Assembly: GCA_017979445.1 (NCBI GenBank)
Contig: CM030711.1
Location: 16,260,922-16,324,921, forward strand
Reading direction: 5' to 3'
Length of the DNA: 64,000 nucleotides
From: Akebia trifoliata
Taxonomy: Eukaryota; Streptophyta; Magnoliopsida; Ranunculales; Lardizabalaceae
The notes beneath the pieces are model-generated. The model was not told the origin of the DNA, did no database searches, and was given only the letters and a program-made list of their open reading frames with translations. The position numbers and the translations under genes were made by a program. How positions within the stretch are numbered: the first letter of the stretch is position 1; each line of letters begins with the position of its first letter. Positions 1 to 10,905 of the stretch are shown here, piece by piece.

Positions 1-180
1 TAGAGGCAACTAAGATGAAGATTTCTTTCCCAATGATCAAAGGAAGACCATCTCTGATACCCCTTGATACGATATCATGATGATCAAAAACAAAATAAAG
101 TATAAAATGCAAATATGATGGAAGATTGATTTTATTAAAGGCAGATCGAACCTCGACCGATTTAAGATGGTCAATCTCAT
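1..180. other. Unassigned sequence left of the first LTR
   Basis: Nothing recognised. It is AT-rich with no convincing reading frame and is probably flanking DNA of the LTR element that starts at about 181. Confidence 0.4.
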
Positions 181-723
181 TGTAAAAAATGCAAATTGAA
201 TGGGTCCACATGGACTGATCATATATGAGTTGGAAAGCACAATCAATGGGAAAAGGGGTAATTACATCATTTCATATCCTTTTGTGCCTATAAATAGGAC
301 ACTAGGTTAACAAAGAAGGGGCTTCATTTTGAGCTTTATTTTTTCTTTCACAAGGGGCTCCCCTCATCTCTCTCATATAATGTAGATCTTGTGTAATAAT
401 TTCAAAAATAATGGAATTGATCTTCGGAGCTTAGGAATGTAGTCCAGATTTTCTATGAACCCCGTGAAAAATTCTCTTTCTCTCTCTCTCTCCTACTTCT
501 AATTACTTACTATGTCACATTCAAGTTATAACTGAGGCGTCACTCATCTAAGGTGCCATAGGCCAGGACTATACGGAAACAACTTGAAACTAACATAATA
601 CCAACACCGAACAACCATAAAACATAGTTTAGGTGGTGGTGGGACTACCATAAGTGTCACTTTGTATGTGAAGTGCGCAAAGAGCTTATCCTCTACGTAC
701 ATAACCAAAATTGGGTATTCACA
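181..723 (+). repeat. 5' LTR of the LARD-like element
   Basis: Starts TGTAAAA and ends TTCACA. It is collinear with 3599-4149, including the shared CACAAGGGG segment, a CT-rich stretch and the CCATAGGCCA block. A TATA box (TATAAATAG) at 289-297 is intact here but changed to TATTAATAG in the right LTR. Confidence 0.75.
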
Positions 724-726
724 TTT

Positions 727-744
727 TGACGACTCCACTAGGGA
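727..744 (+). promoter_or_regulatory. Primer-binding site, tRNA-Arg type
   Basis: TGACGACTCCACTAGGGA begins three bases after the 5' LTR. It is complementary to a tRNA 3' end of the form TCCC(C)AGTGGAGTCG-CCA, which I recognise as plant tRNA-Arg. The same type of site is used by the Tat-like elements at 24022-24039 and 42192-42209. Confidence 0.7.
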
Positions 745-847
745 ACTTGTCACTCACAACACCCTCGCCGAAGTCTTTGTCACTTGCGACGCTAACACTG
801 AAGTCATTTTTGCTCATGGTGTCCTCGTTGAACTTTAATAAAGATCC

Positions 848-1250
848 CTAGACTCATTCGCTAGTTGGTCGAATCTTTAGTACCATCCACGGTGCCCTCA
901 CCTCACCAAAACTCGGCAACACCACTTAAGGTTGAGAGAACAACCGCTCATGTCACCCTCACCAAAGTCCCTGTCTCTCACATGGCACTTGCCAAAGTCT
1001 TTGATAAAAAAAATGAACTTGTCACTCATGACACATCACCGAAGTCCTTGTCCCTTACGTTGCCCTCGTTGAAGTTCTTGTCGTCCACGACGCCTTTGCA
1101 AAAGTTTGATAAAAATGTCTAAACTCACCTGTGGATTGGTAGAATCTTTAGTGTCATCCACGACCCCCTTACTAAAACTTGACAACACCACCCACGACCG
1201 AGAGAGCAACAACTCACGTCGCCTTTGCCGAAGTCCTTATTAAAAAACTA
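848..1250 (+). repeat. Long-period direct repeat (about 270 bp) in the LARD interior
   Basis: The block with GGTCGAATCTTTAGTACCATC, then CACCAAAACT..GGCAACACCAC and a GAGAGAACAACCGCTCA-like segment occurs at about 860-960 and again, diverged, at about 1134-1225. Shorter motifs of the type GCCGAAGTCCTTGTC recur through 745-1260. No coding capacity is apparent. Confidence 0.6.
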
Positions 1251-1259
1251 GGCCAAGGT

Positions 1260-2820
1260 GGCTTACGACGCATTCACTAAAGTTTAGTAACATCACCAAC
1301 GACGCTAGGCGTGGTATAAATCTGAGGTGCCTTATCCAAAAATCTCGCATAGAAAATTGAAATGGCAGAACAAATACGACATCATACCCTAAGACCCTTC
1401 GACGAAGACCCTATAACAATCCATGATCGTTATCTTGGCCCAATCCTTGAGCATAGGCGTTGTCGCTTAGACCCAAATACGCTAAAAAGAGGGCACGATG
1501 TCTATAAACCCAAAATGTTATCATTAGAAAGAGACAAAAGGAGAGATATAGAGTACCTCTTATGTGTTTCCATCTCTTTCCATCATAGTGACCCAGGTGG
1601 CTGGCTAAGGTCCATGCCTTGAAAGAATAAAAAAAAATTACATTAATGCCCTCTTTACTCCACCATAGTTGTGACACCTTCGTTTGAGGTTTCTAGAGGT
1701 AGTGACACCTCACCTTGACTGATGTTGTGTTCACGATATGAATGTCAACAACAGCGTGACCTTGATGCACCTCCCTGCTACGATTAAGAAGGATTTGATG
1801 AGGACGTGCGACATGACCTTACCAAATCTTTCATTAACTTTTAGTGTTCTTCTAATCTAATTTCACACCCAGTATTTCGGAGGGTAGGTCTTTCATTATA
1901 TGAGGGTTATGGCAATGATGGTTTCGATGGATTTTGTGTGGCTCTTACAATGGCAGTGCCTATTCACACTTATTTTTAATCTATCAGAGACTCCTACCGA
2001 AGGTGACAACATGTTGTTCTTTTGCATTACAGTTTGGCGATGATCATATATTGGAACATCCCTAAGGGCAAGGTACTAAAAAAATTGGTAAGTACACGTT
2101 GCTTTCTCTCATTACAATGATTTTCCATTCCAGTCCTTCAGACCTTACGTAAGTTGGTTCATTATATTTTACCAAGTTAAGTCATGGTTGCACAACATAT
2201 AATGTTACATGACCCTCTTGTCCCACTTCAAAAAGTAACACAATCTCTATGTCTATCACAGAGTGAAAATTTTCACTCAACATCCCAACAACTAATATTG
2301 TCTTACAAGGTGACGATATCAAAAAGCTTGGAAGATGATTAAAAGTGCTATTGAGTGAAAATTGATCGGAAGATTGGGATGTTAGGTATGCCGTTGGTGT
2401 TGTAAAAGTTCGGGCAAAGGAATCTGACACCAGGTGAATAGGACATAGGCACGTTGTGTTTCTTCAAACATTGTCGCTATCGTCATCATTATCAACGAAC
2501 ACCATAGACCAAATATTCAGTTGCTCATCCCTAAAGATATAATAGCAACGACATCTCTTTTTTATTTAGGCAACAACGTCGAGTTTTGGGGTTTTGGGCG
2601 ACAATGCCAAATCCTCAGCAACACACTAAGTCACCTAGACCAACACTTTTCAAGTATGGACAACATACATATGGTACAAAGTGACAATATCACAACTACC
2701 TCATTTAACATCACACCATCCCTATTTCTCGTAAGTTCTTATGACACATCGGTATGACACTTGTGTCGTCCACATGATACTCGTGCCATCTTTAAGGCTC
2801 TTATGATGTGTTCATGACTT
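1260..2820. other. LARD internal region without recognisable genes
   Basis: Short open frames here (about 60-90 codons on both strands) resemble no family I know and overlap one another. I treat the stretch as non-coding filler between two repeat arrays. Confidence 0.5.
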
Positions 2821-3315
2821 TTATGTTCTCATGGCTTCCACGTCATCCTCGCAATGTCTCAACCATCCTCACGACTCCCAAGTTGTCTTTGTGGCATTCA
2901 CGCCATTCTCGCAACTTTGATGTCATGGTTATGGTTCCCATGTCATCCTTGCGACTTGAATGTTGTGTTTATGGTCCTCAAGTCATGCTTGCAACTCTGA
3001 TGGCGTGCTTATGACTCTCACACCATCCTTGCGATTCTGACATCGTGTGTATGACTCTCACACCATCCTCATGACTCTAAAGTCACGCTTATGGCTCTCA
3101 CGTTATCATTGCGATTTCGATATCGTGTGTGTGGCTCTCACGCCATCCTCGTGACTTCGATGTTGTGCTTATGGCTCTTATGCCATCTTCGTGGCTCTAG
3201 TGTCATACTTATGGCTTTCATGCCAACCTCGAACTCTGATGTCATGCTTGTGGCTTTCATGTCATCCTTGTGACTTTGATGTCACACTTATGGCTTTTAC
3301 GCCATTCTCATGGTT
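2820..3315 (+). repeat. Tandem repeat, period about 40 bp, roughly 12 copies
   Basis: Successive units have the form CCATCCTCGTGACTTCGATG followed by a variable TTGTGCTTATGGCTCTCACG. Copies can be followed at about 3145, 3185, 3225, 3264 and 3304. The array lies just ahead of the polypurine tract. The open frames across it arise from the repeat and are not evidence of a protein. Confidence 0.75.
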
Positions 3316-3588
3316 CCAACACCGTCTTTAAAATATTCAAGCAATCATGACATCATAATTTTTCATGACATTCGCATCATTGTAAGGCTTATGTTGTCAT
3401 AGTGTCAAAGCCATCAGTATGGCAAAGTATGCATTTCCTTCACTATGTTTTTGCCACTATCATGAATCTTTTGTCTTCATCACAATGTTCAAGCCATTCT
3501 TAAGGCGACAACGTCTTTGTCTTCCTGGTCCATCATAATTTGCGCCAAGGATTGCCTGTCGCATAGCTTGTTACAACATTTGCATCGA

Positions 3589-3598
3589 GCAGGGGGGC
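3589..3598 (+). promoter_or_regulatory. Polypurine tract of the LARD-like element
   Basis: GCAGGGGGGC lies immediately 5' of the right LTR, where second-strand synthesis would be primed. Confidence 0.6.
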
Positions 3599-4149
3599 TA
3601 AATATAGATGATGCAAACTGAATGGGTCCACATGTGTGCCACATGGACTAATCATGTGTGAGGTGGAAAGCACAATCAATGGAAAAAGAGGCAATTATAT
3701 CATTTCATATCCTTTTGTGCCTATTAATAGGACAACGAAGAAGGGACTTCATTTTGAACTTTATTTTCTCTCTCACAAGGGGGTTTCCCCCCTCTCTCAT
3801 GTAATATAGATATTGTAATAACTTCAAGAATAGTTGATTGTTTTTTTGGAGCCTAGGAAGGTAATCTAGATTTTGGATGAATCCCGTAAACAAATCTCTG
3901 TATTGAATTCTCTCTCTCTTCATTCTAGGTACTTACTACATCGCATTTAAGTTATAGCTGAGGTATAACTCAATTAAGACACCATAGGCCAAGACTATAC
4001 ATAGACAATCTGAAACCAATGTAATACCAACACTGAATGATCATGAAACATAGTTTAGGCGGTAGTGAAACTACCTTAAGTGTCACTTGACACATGACAT
4101 GCGCAAAGATCTTATCCCTTGTGTACATAACCAAGATTGGCCATTCACA
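3599..4149 (+). repeat. 3' LTR of the LARD-like element
   Basis: Diverged copy of 181-723 with many substitutions and a short insertion (GTGTGCCACATG). Its TATA position reads TATTAATAG. The divergence indicates an old insertion. Confidence 0.75.
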
Positions 4150-4310
4150 CTACCCAAAAAGATTATTAATTAAATTTCTCATTGATTTTCTAATCAGAAT
4201 ATATGGGTATTTATAGAAAAAAAAAGACCTAATCTAATTAACATGATTTTATTTTAAAAAAACCTGATCCAAATATGATTTTATTCTAAATTTATCCTAA
4301 TCAAAATATA

Positions 4311-4695
4311 GGGGAATGCTAACGTCCAAGATCTTGTCGGAACATTAATATTCTCCAACACTTCTTTTTTTAATAATACCCCTACCCATTTTGTCATTTA
4401 CTAAAAAAGACAAGGGTATATTAGTCTTTTTACATAATAAATGCTTAGTTATTCAATTAATACTTGTCTCTTTCATAATAAATGTTAAGGGCATTTAATA
4501 TTTAGAATTAAATGTCTTGTTGCAATAAATGATTCGTCAATCAATGCAAACAAGACAAAATGACAAAATGTGTAAAAGACTACCATACCCCTATTTGTTC
4601 TCACTAAAAAATAAAATAAATAGGGGTATTATTGAAAAAATAAAGTGTTGGAGAATGCTAACATCCCCATAAGGTCTTGGATGGTAGTGTTACCC
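4311..4695. mobile_element. MITE with terminal inverted repeats of about 85 bp
   Basis: The left arm runs GGGGAATGCTAACGTCCAAG .. CTCCAACACTTC .. AATAATACCCCTA. The right arm is its imperfect reverse complement, ending in TGTTACCC. The interior is AT-rich with no ORF. Candidate 8-bp target duplications AAAATATA (4303-4310) and ATAATATA (4696-4703) differ at one base, but the AT-rich setting makes this weak. Superfamily is uncertain (hAT- or Mutator-like). Confidence 0.7.
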
Positions 4696-4727
4696 ATAAT
4701 ATATATATATATATATAATATATATAT

Positions 4728-5106
4728 GGGTCGGGTTCCTGCAACACACATTGCGACACACATATAGACAACATGTTTGTCTTATATGGGCAAAAATGTT
4801 TGGAATGGGCTGATTTTTTGTGAGGATGATCTCTGTGATGAAGGGATCATCCTGGCAAAAAATCATCCCATTCCAAAACTTGTAACCCCATCAAAGTTGA
4901 TTTACAAAAATTGGACGGTCTATAATTTTTCAACAAAAATTGGACGGTCTAGAAGTTTCATAATGAGCTGATTTTGGCAAGGATGATCTCCTCACCACAG
5001 AGATCATCCTCACAAAAAATCAGCTCATTCCAAACATTTTTACCCATATAAGACAAAACACATTGTCTATATGTGTGTTGAAATGGTTGTCGTTTGAACC
5101 TGACCC
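4728..5106. mobile_element. Foldback MITE with arms of about 165 bp, flanked by (TA)n
   Basis: The left arm starts GGGTCGGGTTC and the right arm ends GAACCTGACCC. The arms pair over most of their length, including ACACACATATAGACAA and GTTTGGAATG(G/A)GCTGAT. Each arm contains its own smaller palindrome, AGGATGATCTCTGTG.. with ..GATCATCCT. The element sits between TA microsatellites at about 4698-4727 and 5107-5130. A related but distinct copy is split by the nest at 7175-29773. Confidence 0.75.
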
Positions 5107-5142
5107 TATATATATATATATATATATACATATCCAGTCGAA

Positions 5143-5382
5143 CCCCAAGAATGGATGGGATCGAAACGACTTTCCTTTCGAACCCCTTTGTGTCTGTATG
5201 AATCTCTGACCGCGCGGAATCTGCAAAGCCAATTTTCCATTTTTTATTATGAAATCAGAGGGTGCCTTTGGTACTACTCTTATTTCACACGATCCAGGAA
5301 CTTCCATAACGTTGGCGTGATTCGGTTTGAGCAACGGATCCTGACGTGATACATCTTCGTAATGAAAATGGAGTGGAAACAT
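5143..5382 (-). pseudogene. rpl5: Truncated copy of mitochondrial ribosomal protein L5 gene
   Basis: Mitochondrial rpl5 encodes a large-subunit ribosomal protein, normally about 185 residues. On the minus strand an ATG at 5382 opens an uninterrupted frame of 80 codons that I recognise as the L5 N terminus: it starts [11 protein letters not shown], then has the conserved stretches [27 protein letters not shown] and FIQTQRGS, and ends at HPFLG. After about codon 80 the frame runs into the (TA)n tract beside the foldback MITE and similarity stops, so more than half the protein is missing. Because everything around it is nuclear transposon DNA, I infer a mitochondrial DNA insertion (NUMT), or a relic of a transferred nuclear gene. 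No presequence is evident upstream. Confidence 0.85.
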
Positions 5383-6316
5383 GAGTTGGCTTTTCCAGTA
5401 TCTATAGAATGAGCACTATATATAAAGGTTGCATGGACTGATAGTGTTGTGGATTGATCACATGGTCTTTCTTTTAACTAGAGCTGAATCGAGGTTAAGA
5501 GAGACAAAAATGAAACTAACTCTTTAGGTCAAATAAATAGTTGACTACTTCTTTTCACTTGGCTGCTCATCTCTCTCTCCTCCATTTGTTTCCAATGTTT
5601 TTTCCCTTTCTCCTCTTGAGTTGTCGATCTCATGGTCTTTTAGTTTTATTTTTCATTTGACGGCTGATTAAAGAAACCATGATCTGAATTTTGTGTTTTA
5701 GGATTTTCAATTGTTTTTTCCCCATTTTATTTGAACCCATAGAACTGATGGTTTTTGCCCACCAAAAAAATGGTAATTCTTTCTCCCATTTGTTCATCCT
5801 TGATTTTTTTCCTCTTGAGAGGTTAATTTTAAGATTTTTATTATCATATTTATATGAAATTAGTATTTTAGAGTTTAAACACTTCTTCTCATATGCTTTT
5901 ACACTGGACCTTTCAAAATGTTATTTTATCCTTGTATACCCTTTTTAATACTATTAGTCTCATTCGAAACATGTATACAAGAATTAAAACTGCATTTCAA
6001 AACAAGATGTGATTGATAAGTAGACTTCGAATGAAGAAAATTCTATTCTTGTAATCATGAGGAGAAGAACCCTAAAATTGATCCAATAAACTTTGGAGAA
6101 AAAAGATGAGGAGATGAAGAAGAAGAAGAAGAAAAAACCCACAATTATAAATTAGAAAAAGGAGAAATCACAAAAAAATGGAATGGGAGATAGAGATTCT
6201 TTGTGGATTTCTTTTTTGAGTTGAGTTTTTCCCAAATTAGAGAAAGAATAAAGAAGATAAGTTTTGACCCAAAATCACAAATTTTTTGTAACTCAAGATT
6301 CAATACGTGTATTGTT
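5383..6316. other. Unassigned AT-rich stretch
   Basis: No gene recognised. It may include more mitochondrial DNA directly upstream of the rpl5 ATG, which I cannot delimit. It contains a TATATATAAAGG-like motif near 5417, CT-rich tracts near 5570 and a short (GAA)n microsatellite at about 6116-6133. Confidence 0.4.
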
Positions 6317-6460
6317 CCTATAAAATAGGAATGGTGTTTACGTGGCATACTTTATTTGGACTTTAAAACACCTTTGGCTCCTAACCAAGTCATGCACCCA
6401 GCCAAGGTATTTATTGGGTAATCGAAACGTGCCACGTAACCAATGTTTCTATTTATAGGT
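6317..6460. mobile_element. Small inverted-repeat element (MITE-like)
   Basis: The left end CCTATAAAATAGGAATGGTG plus TTTACGTGGCA is the imperfect inverse of the right end TGCCACGTAACCAATG plus TTTCTATTTATAGG. Arms are about 32 bp and total length about 144 bp, with no coding capacity. Confidence 0.5.
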
Positions 6461-7174
6461 GAATCATGACTATTTTATTGGAACACAAAAATCATGGCTT
6501 TGCTAACCCTAGTTGCATCTCTAGTTAGTTGTAACCATATGGCACCTTTCCATTGGTGGAGTCCAGGTTGGATATGATCTCTCAGTTCTGGCAACCGCAT
6601 CTCATATATATGGCTTAAAATGGGTTGGATTTTATTCGAAATCCGAGTGATCCGAATATGATTTTTAGCGGATTTGTTTTCATCAAGCATATCTGAATTA
6701 AAATATGGGTCGGATATGGATTGATTTCCCTTGACCTGAGTCGTATACGGGTCAGATACAGTTCCATCCCTATACCCGCCTATATCTGAATGATATATTA
6801 TTTTGCATGTTGTATGTTGTGTTTGTATATTTTTTAGTCTATCATTCATCAACAAATGAGTATTAGGTTTAGTGGTCACACCTTCTTTTCAAAAGGTGAG
6901 AGGTCTTATGTTCAAATCACATTTAAGTCACATTTTTAAATAAATTACTTTGTAATGGTTTGAAATTATCCGACCTAAATCAATTAATTTGATTGGATCA
7001 GATTCGGATATGAGTTTCATGAAAGTAAAAAAAAAAAAAAAGAAATCGGATATGGTTTGAGCTAGTAGAATCCAAATTTGAAACGAAATTAAAAATCCGA
7101 ATATGGATATGGGTAGATACATATCCGGCCTGAAACCCGACCCGTTATATATATATATATACACACACATATAA
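6461..7174. other. Unassigned stretch with diffuse inverted repeats
   Basis: Motifs of the type GGGTCGGATATGG and ACCCGACCCG occur in opposite orientations at about 6700-6770 and 7080-7145, suggesting an old unclassified repeat. There is a poly-A tract near 7029-7043 and a TA/CA microsatellite at 7145-7174. No gene is seen. Confidence 0.4.
6855..6960 (+). repeat. Possible tRNA-derived SINE fragment
   Basis: GGTTTAGTGGT (A-box-like) is followed about 45 bases later by TGTTCAAATC (B-box-like, cf. GGTTCAAATC), with the AAAGGTGAGAGGTC spacer typical of plant tRNA-derived SINEs. The 3' end and target duplications are not clear. Confidence 0.4.
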
Positions 7175-7440
7175 GGTGGCGTTTGGAGACCCTAAAGAAA
7201 GCCAAACATTTTTTCAATGTATGGGTTAGAAGTTTTGGAATGGGCTGATTTTTTTGTAAGCATGATCTCTATGATGAGGAGATCATCCACTCCAAAAATC
7301 AACCTAGTCTGAAACTTCTAACACCATCAAAAGCGGTTTACAAAAATTGGACAGTCCACAATTCTTCAACTTGTCAAGTAGGCTTAGAAGTTTCGGAATG
7401 AATTGATTTTTGGTGAGGATGATCTCTTCACCATAGAAAT

Positions 7441-7893
7441 TGCGTAGGATATTTTTCGTACAAGTGACACGTGCCAATCTCGAGGAATTTTAGTCGAATG
7501 ACCAAATAACATGATGACCCAACTGATCATCTGACCTATCAATAAGCCGGTTTGCCAAGCTTCAAAGTTATGGAGCTCGGAACAAATCTTGCAAATTAAG
7601 GAATATGTAAGTACTTTCATGGAAATCAAAGAAAATCCCTAAATGGTCATAATCGCTATAACGGAAATCATAGAGAAAGTCTGGAAAAATCTAAGGGCAA
7701 AAACCCTTAGAAATACAAGGGTGCAACATGCAAAAAATGTATGCAATTTCCTTTTTAAAAATACTCTATACTACTAGTGCTAGAAACTGACTTGGGCGTC
7801 GGAGTAGTGTTGTTGTAGCCTCTCCCAAAAGCACATGAAAAGGAGAATTCTTTTCTGGAGAAGATCACAAGGTAGAACAAATACCCAAGGTAC
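7441..7893 (+). repeat. 5' LTR of element 2
   Basis: Collinear with 29232-29683: shared blocks include AATTTTAGTCGAA, GCCGGTTTGCCAAGCTTCAA and CTACTAGTGCTAGAAA. Its TATA position reads TAGAAATA (7708-7715), whereas the 3' LTR keeps TATAAATA, so this promoter copy has decayed. The 3' boundary is approximate. Confidence 0.75.
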
Positions 7894-7929
7894 GCTCGGT
7901 TGAATCTCTGACCTTTAGATGAACTCCAA

Positions 7930-8456
7930 CCGATGGCAACCCCCTGGCCGTTTGCAATCTGAGGGATAGATATTGTTTTTGACTTCTACATCGGGAGAGA
8001 GGAGGTAAGACGTTCATATGGGTGGCAATGGACTACTTCACAAAATAGATAAAAGCCATACCATTCACTCAGATAAGGGAGGAAGAGGTTATCAGATTTA
8101 TGTGGGAGCATATCATAACACGCTTTGGGATCCCATAAGTAGTAATCTTGAATAATGGCACCCAATTCAAAGGAAACCGAGTGTTTTTTTTATTTTAGGA
8201 TGTATGTTATACACTCACTCTAGTCGTCGCTAAGATACCCACAAGGGAATGGATAGGCAAAACCTTCCAATAAAATAATATTGGATAACATAAAAAAAAA
8301 GATTAGCGATTATAAATAAGGATGGGTAGAAGAATTACACAATGTATTGTGGGCATGCTGAACGACTCCCAAACCGGTTATGAGGTTAACACCGTTCGCA
8401 TTAGCATATGAAATAGAGGTCGTCAAGTCCCCACAACATGAACACAAGTTGCCGAG
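7930..8456 (+). pseudogene. Integrase fragment of element 2, part 1 (catalytic core)
   Basis: Integrase joins retroelement cDNA to chromosomal DNA. Translation with several stops shows TPWPFAI(stop)GIDIV, VAMDYFTK(stop)IKAIPF, IITRFGIP, NNGTQFKG and YPQGNG. These are the gypsy integrase core with the first catalytic Asp (GID); the second catalytic Asp is replaced by Asn (LNNGTQF for the usual DNGTQF). At least five in-frame stops and shifts make it dead. It ends at CCGAG (8452-8456), where element 1 is inserted, and resumes at 25752. Nothing upstream of the core survives, so RT and RNase H were deleted before or after insertion. Confidence 0.85.
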
Positions 8457-10082
8457 TGAAAACGCCCTCGATCAACGGGGTGCGCAGATCCGCTTTTGAC
8501 TTTCGAGGTTTGGGAGTTGCCACCTAGTTATTACGGCCTAGGAACCGAACTTGGACTCTAAATGGATAAAAACAACTAATCTACTATAAAATAACTAAGT
8601 TCAGAGATCAAATTACGGGGTTGGAAGGTGTTAGGCACCAACCCCGCCCGACAAACGCCGGTCTCTACTAATTCTCAAATAAACTACATTGCTAAAAAAA
8701 ATTTTAAGTAATAATAGTAAAAAAATAAGAAATTTGTATCTCTTTCTGAAGACAACGGTTTTGTTACCTCAGATATGATAGAGTAACGGATTTTTGGGTG
8801 TTTTTGAAGGGCTTCTAGGTGTTTTTCAAGCTAAAATTGAGGTATGGGTGTTAAGTAAGGAGTTAGGACTTCAAAATTAGGAATTTTGGGAGGTTAGGGA
8901 AGCTTTTTGAACTACTTCTCTTAGGATTTTCTATTTGATACGAAAATAGGGTGTAGGGACCCATATTTATAGATTTTTTAAGTGTTTATTTATATATAAT
9001 TAATGTTTAATTATAATTCTTTTATTTAGAGTTATATTTTAATTAGAATTATTTTAGGTAGAGTTATATTTTAGTTAGAATTCTATTAAATAGAGTTATT
9101 ATTTAATTAGGATTGTTAAATAGAATTATTATTTAATTAAAACTCTATTAGGGTTTTGACTTTTTGGTCTTATTTGATTGACTTTAAGATTTTGACTTTA
9201 GTCTTACTTGATTGACTTTAATATCTTGACTTTAGTCATACTTGGTTGACTTTAGTCTTACTTGATTGACTTTAATATCTTGACTTTAGTCTTACTTGAT
9301 TAACTTTAATTTTTTGGAGAACCCCCTCTATTATATCTTTAATTATTTGAACCCCCAAATGGAGGGATCTTTGAATAAATATCCTGGTAACCATCAACAA
9401 TTTTGTCTAAGAGCCTGATTGATCGATTTTTTTGGTTCAAAATTTTTAATTAATTTTATTAATATTTCACTTTAATTAATTAATGTTTTATTTATTAATT
9501 TTGAAAATTTTAATTATAAAAATTGTAAAATTACCGTTTTACCCTTGGATAGGACTTTTTGTGTTTCAAGTTAGTTTTTGATGTTCTAGGATGTTTTAGA
9601 ATCGATTTTTCGTAAGGAATTCGATGGAAATATTGGTTTGTGTCATTTATAAAAAAATTTGTGTGGAATGGTCGTGAACTTTATTAGGGGAATTTTCATA
9701 ATTTTGTCAAATTCTATGAAAATTGACGAAATGATTTATTTAGTTTCAATTTGTTGTTTTATGTGTTTGAATGAGTTTTTCTAAGTGTAACATAGGCTCT
9801 AGTTAAGGTTAGGGGTATTTTGGTAATTTGATCAATTTTTAGTGATTTTTATTGTGAAGCTTCTTTTTTTCTGCAAGATGATGATTTCTATGTTTCTAGG
9901 GTCATATTTTTCTAGCGTAACGTGATTTCTACAGTTTTGTCAGTTCGAGATACCTCATCCGGATTTCTGAGACATATCTGGTAACAAAATAAAGCATTGG
10001 AATAAACATCCATCATTGAAAATTGTTGCGATCGGGTTGACGAGTTGATTAATTAGGCAAGTGCAAAAATGGGGTGTCTATA
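8457..10082 (-). repeat. 3' LTR of element 1
   Basis: Plus-strand ends are TGAAAACG and GTCTATA. It is collinear with 24041-25746 but lacks a segment of about 120 bp present there around 24350-24470. A TATA box (TATAAATA, minus strand) lies at 8964-8971. It contains a short tandem array of TTGACTTTAGTCTTACTTGA units at about 9160-9310. Confidence 0.9.
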
Positions 10083-10096
10083 GATGCCCTTCTTTG
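10083..10096 (-). promoter_or_regulatory. Polypurine tract of element 1
   Basis: The minus strand reads CCAAAGAAGGGCATC next to the 3' LTR. It is almost the same as the tract of family A/B (AAAGAAGGGCAGC at 44524-44536), supporting a shared lineage. Confidence 0.65.
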
Positions 10097-10394
10097 GCTG
10101 AGGGTTGAAGGAAACTAGATAGCAAATATATTTGGGTAGATAGTGCGATATCCGAATGCCAAAACTAGTGACAATCCATTTTGTAGCCTGATTTAGCAAT
10201 TCGTCGGGGCGTTCGGACCCTTGAGGGTAAAAGCTCTCCCCAAACTAAAAGATTGTCAGGTCATCGAGCGAGAACTCTCACTGACAGTGTCAAATCCTTG
10301 AATTTTGAAAAATTCTCCTTGACTAATGTAACAACTATGCAAGTGTGTGCACTTAAAATCTAAGATAAATTTCAAAGAGTTTAAGTTGGAACTG

Positions 10395-10545
10395 AGTAAA
10401 ATCTGAGCATAAACTGAGCATAATCTGAGCATAGACTGAGCATAAATTGAGCATAATTTGAGCGTAAACTGAGCATAATTTGAGCATAAATTGAGCATAA
10501 CTGAGCATGATCTGAGTATAATTTGCATATAAACTGAGCATAATT
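10395..10545. repeat. Tandem repeat, 11-12 bp unit (TGAGCATAAAC)
   Basis: About a dozen units of the form CTGAGCATAAA / TTGAGCATAAT follow one another directly before the 33-bp array. Both arrays contain TGAGCA, so the longer one may have grown from the shorter. Confidence 0.8.
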
Positions 10546-10555
10546 CCGAGAAAAC

Positions 10556-10905
10556 CCTCGGCGGTAACTGAGCAAAATCCAAGATAACCCTTGGCGGCAA
10601 CTGAGCAAAATCCAAGTTAACCCTTGGCGGCATTTGAGCAAAATTCAAGATAACCATTGGCGGCAACTGAGCAAAATCCAAGTTAACCCTTGGTGGCAAC
10701 TGAGCAAAATCCAAGATAATCCTTGGCGGCAATTGAACAAAATCCAAGTTAACCCTTGGCGGCAACTGAGTAAAATCCAAGATAACCCTTGGCGGCATCT
10801 GAGCAAATTCCAAGTTAACCCTTGGCGGAAACTGAGCAAAATCCAAGTTAACCTTTGGCGGCAATTGAGCAAAATTCAAGTTAACCCTTGGTGGCATCTG
10901 AGCAA
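10556..10905. repeat. Tandem repeat, 33-bp unit, about 10-11 copies
   Basis: The unit is CTGAGCAAAATCCAAGTTAA followed by CCCTTGGCGGCAA, alternating between AAGTTAAC and AAGATAAC forms (partly a 66-bp higher-order period). Because 33 is divisible by three, long open frames appear in several frames on both strands. The longest (10256-11062, minus) would give an 11-residue repeat, LPPRVNLDFAQ. I regard these as by-products of the array. Confidence 0.85.

Larger units (their letters stand above)
181..4149 (+). mobile_element. Non-autonomous LTR retrotransposon (LARD-like), about 4 kb
   Basis: Two direct repeats of about 545 bp (181-723 and 3599-4149) flank an internal region of about 2.9 kb. 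A primer-binding site follows the left LTR and a G-rich polypurine tract precedes the right one, so the element is on the + strand. No gag, protease, RT or integrase motif appears in any frame; the interior consists of degenerate tandem repeats. It must therefore have depended on enzymes from a partner element. Its primer site matches the type used by the Tat-like elements further along, suggesting a Tat-lineage partner (inference). No clean 5-bp target duplication is visible (CTCAT on the left, CTACC on the right), so it is old or the ends have mutated. Confidence 0.75.
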
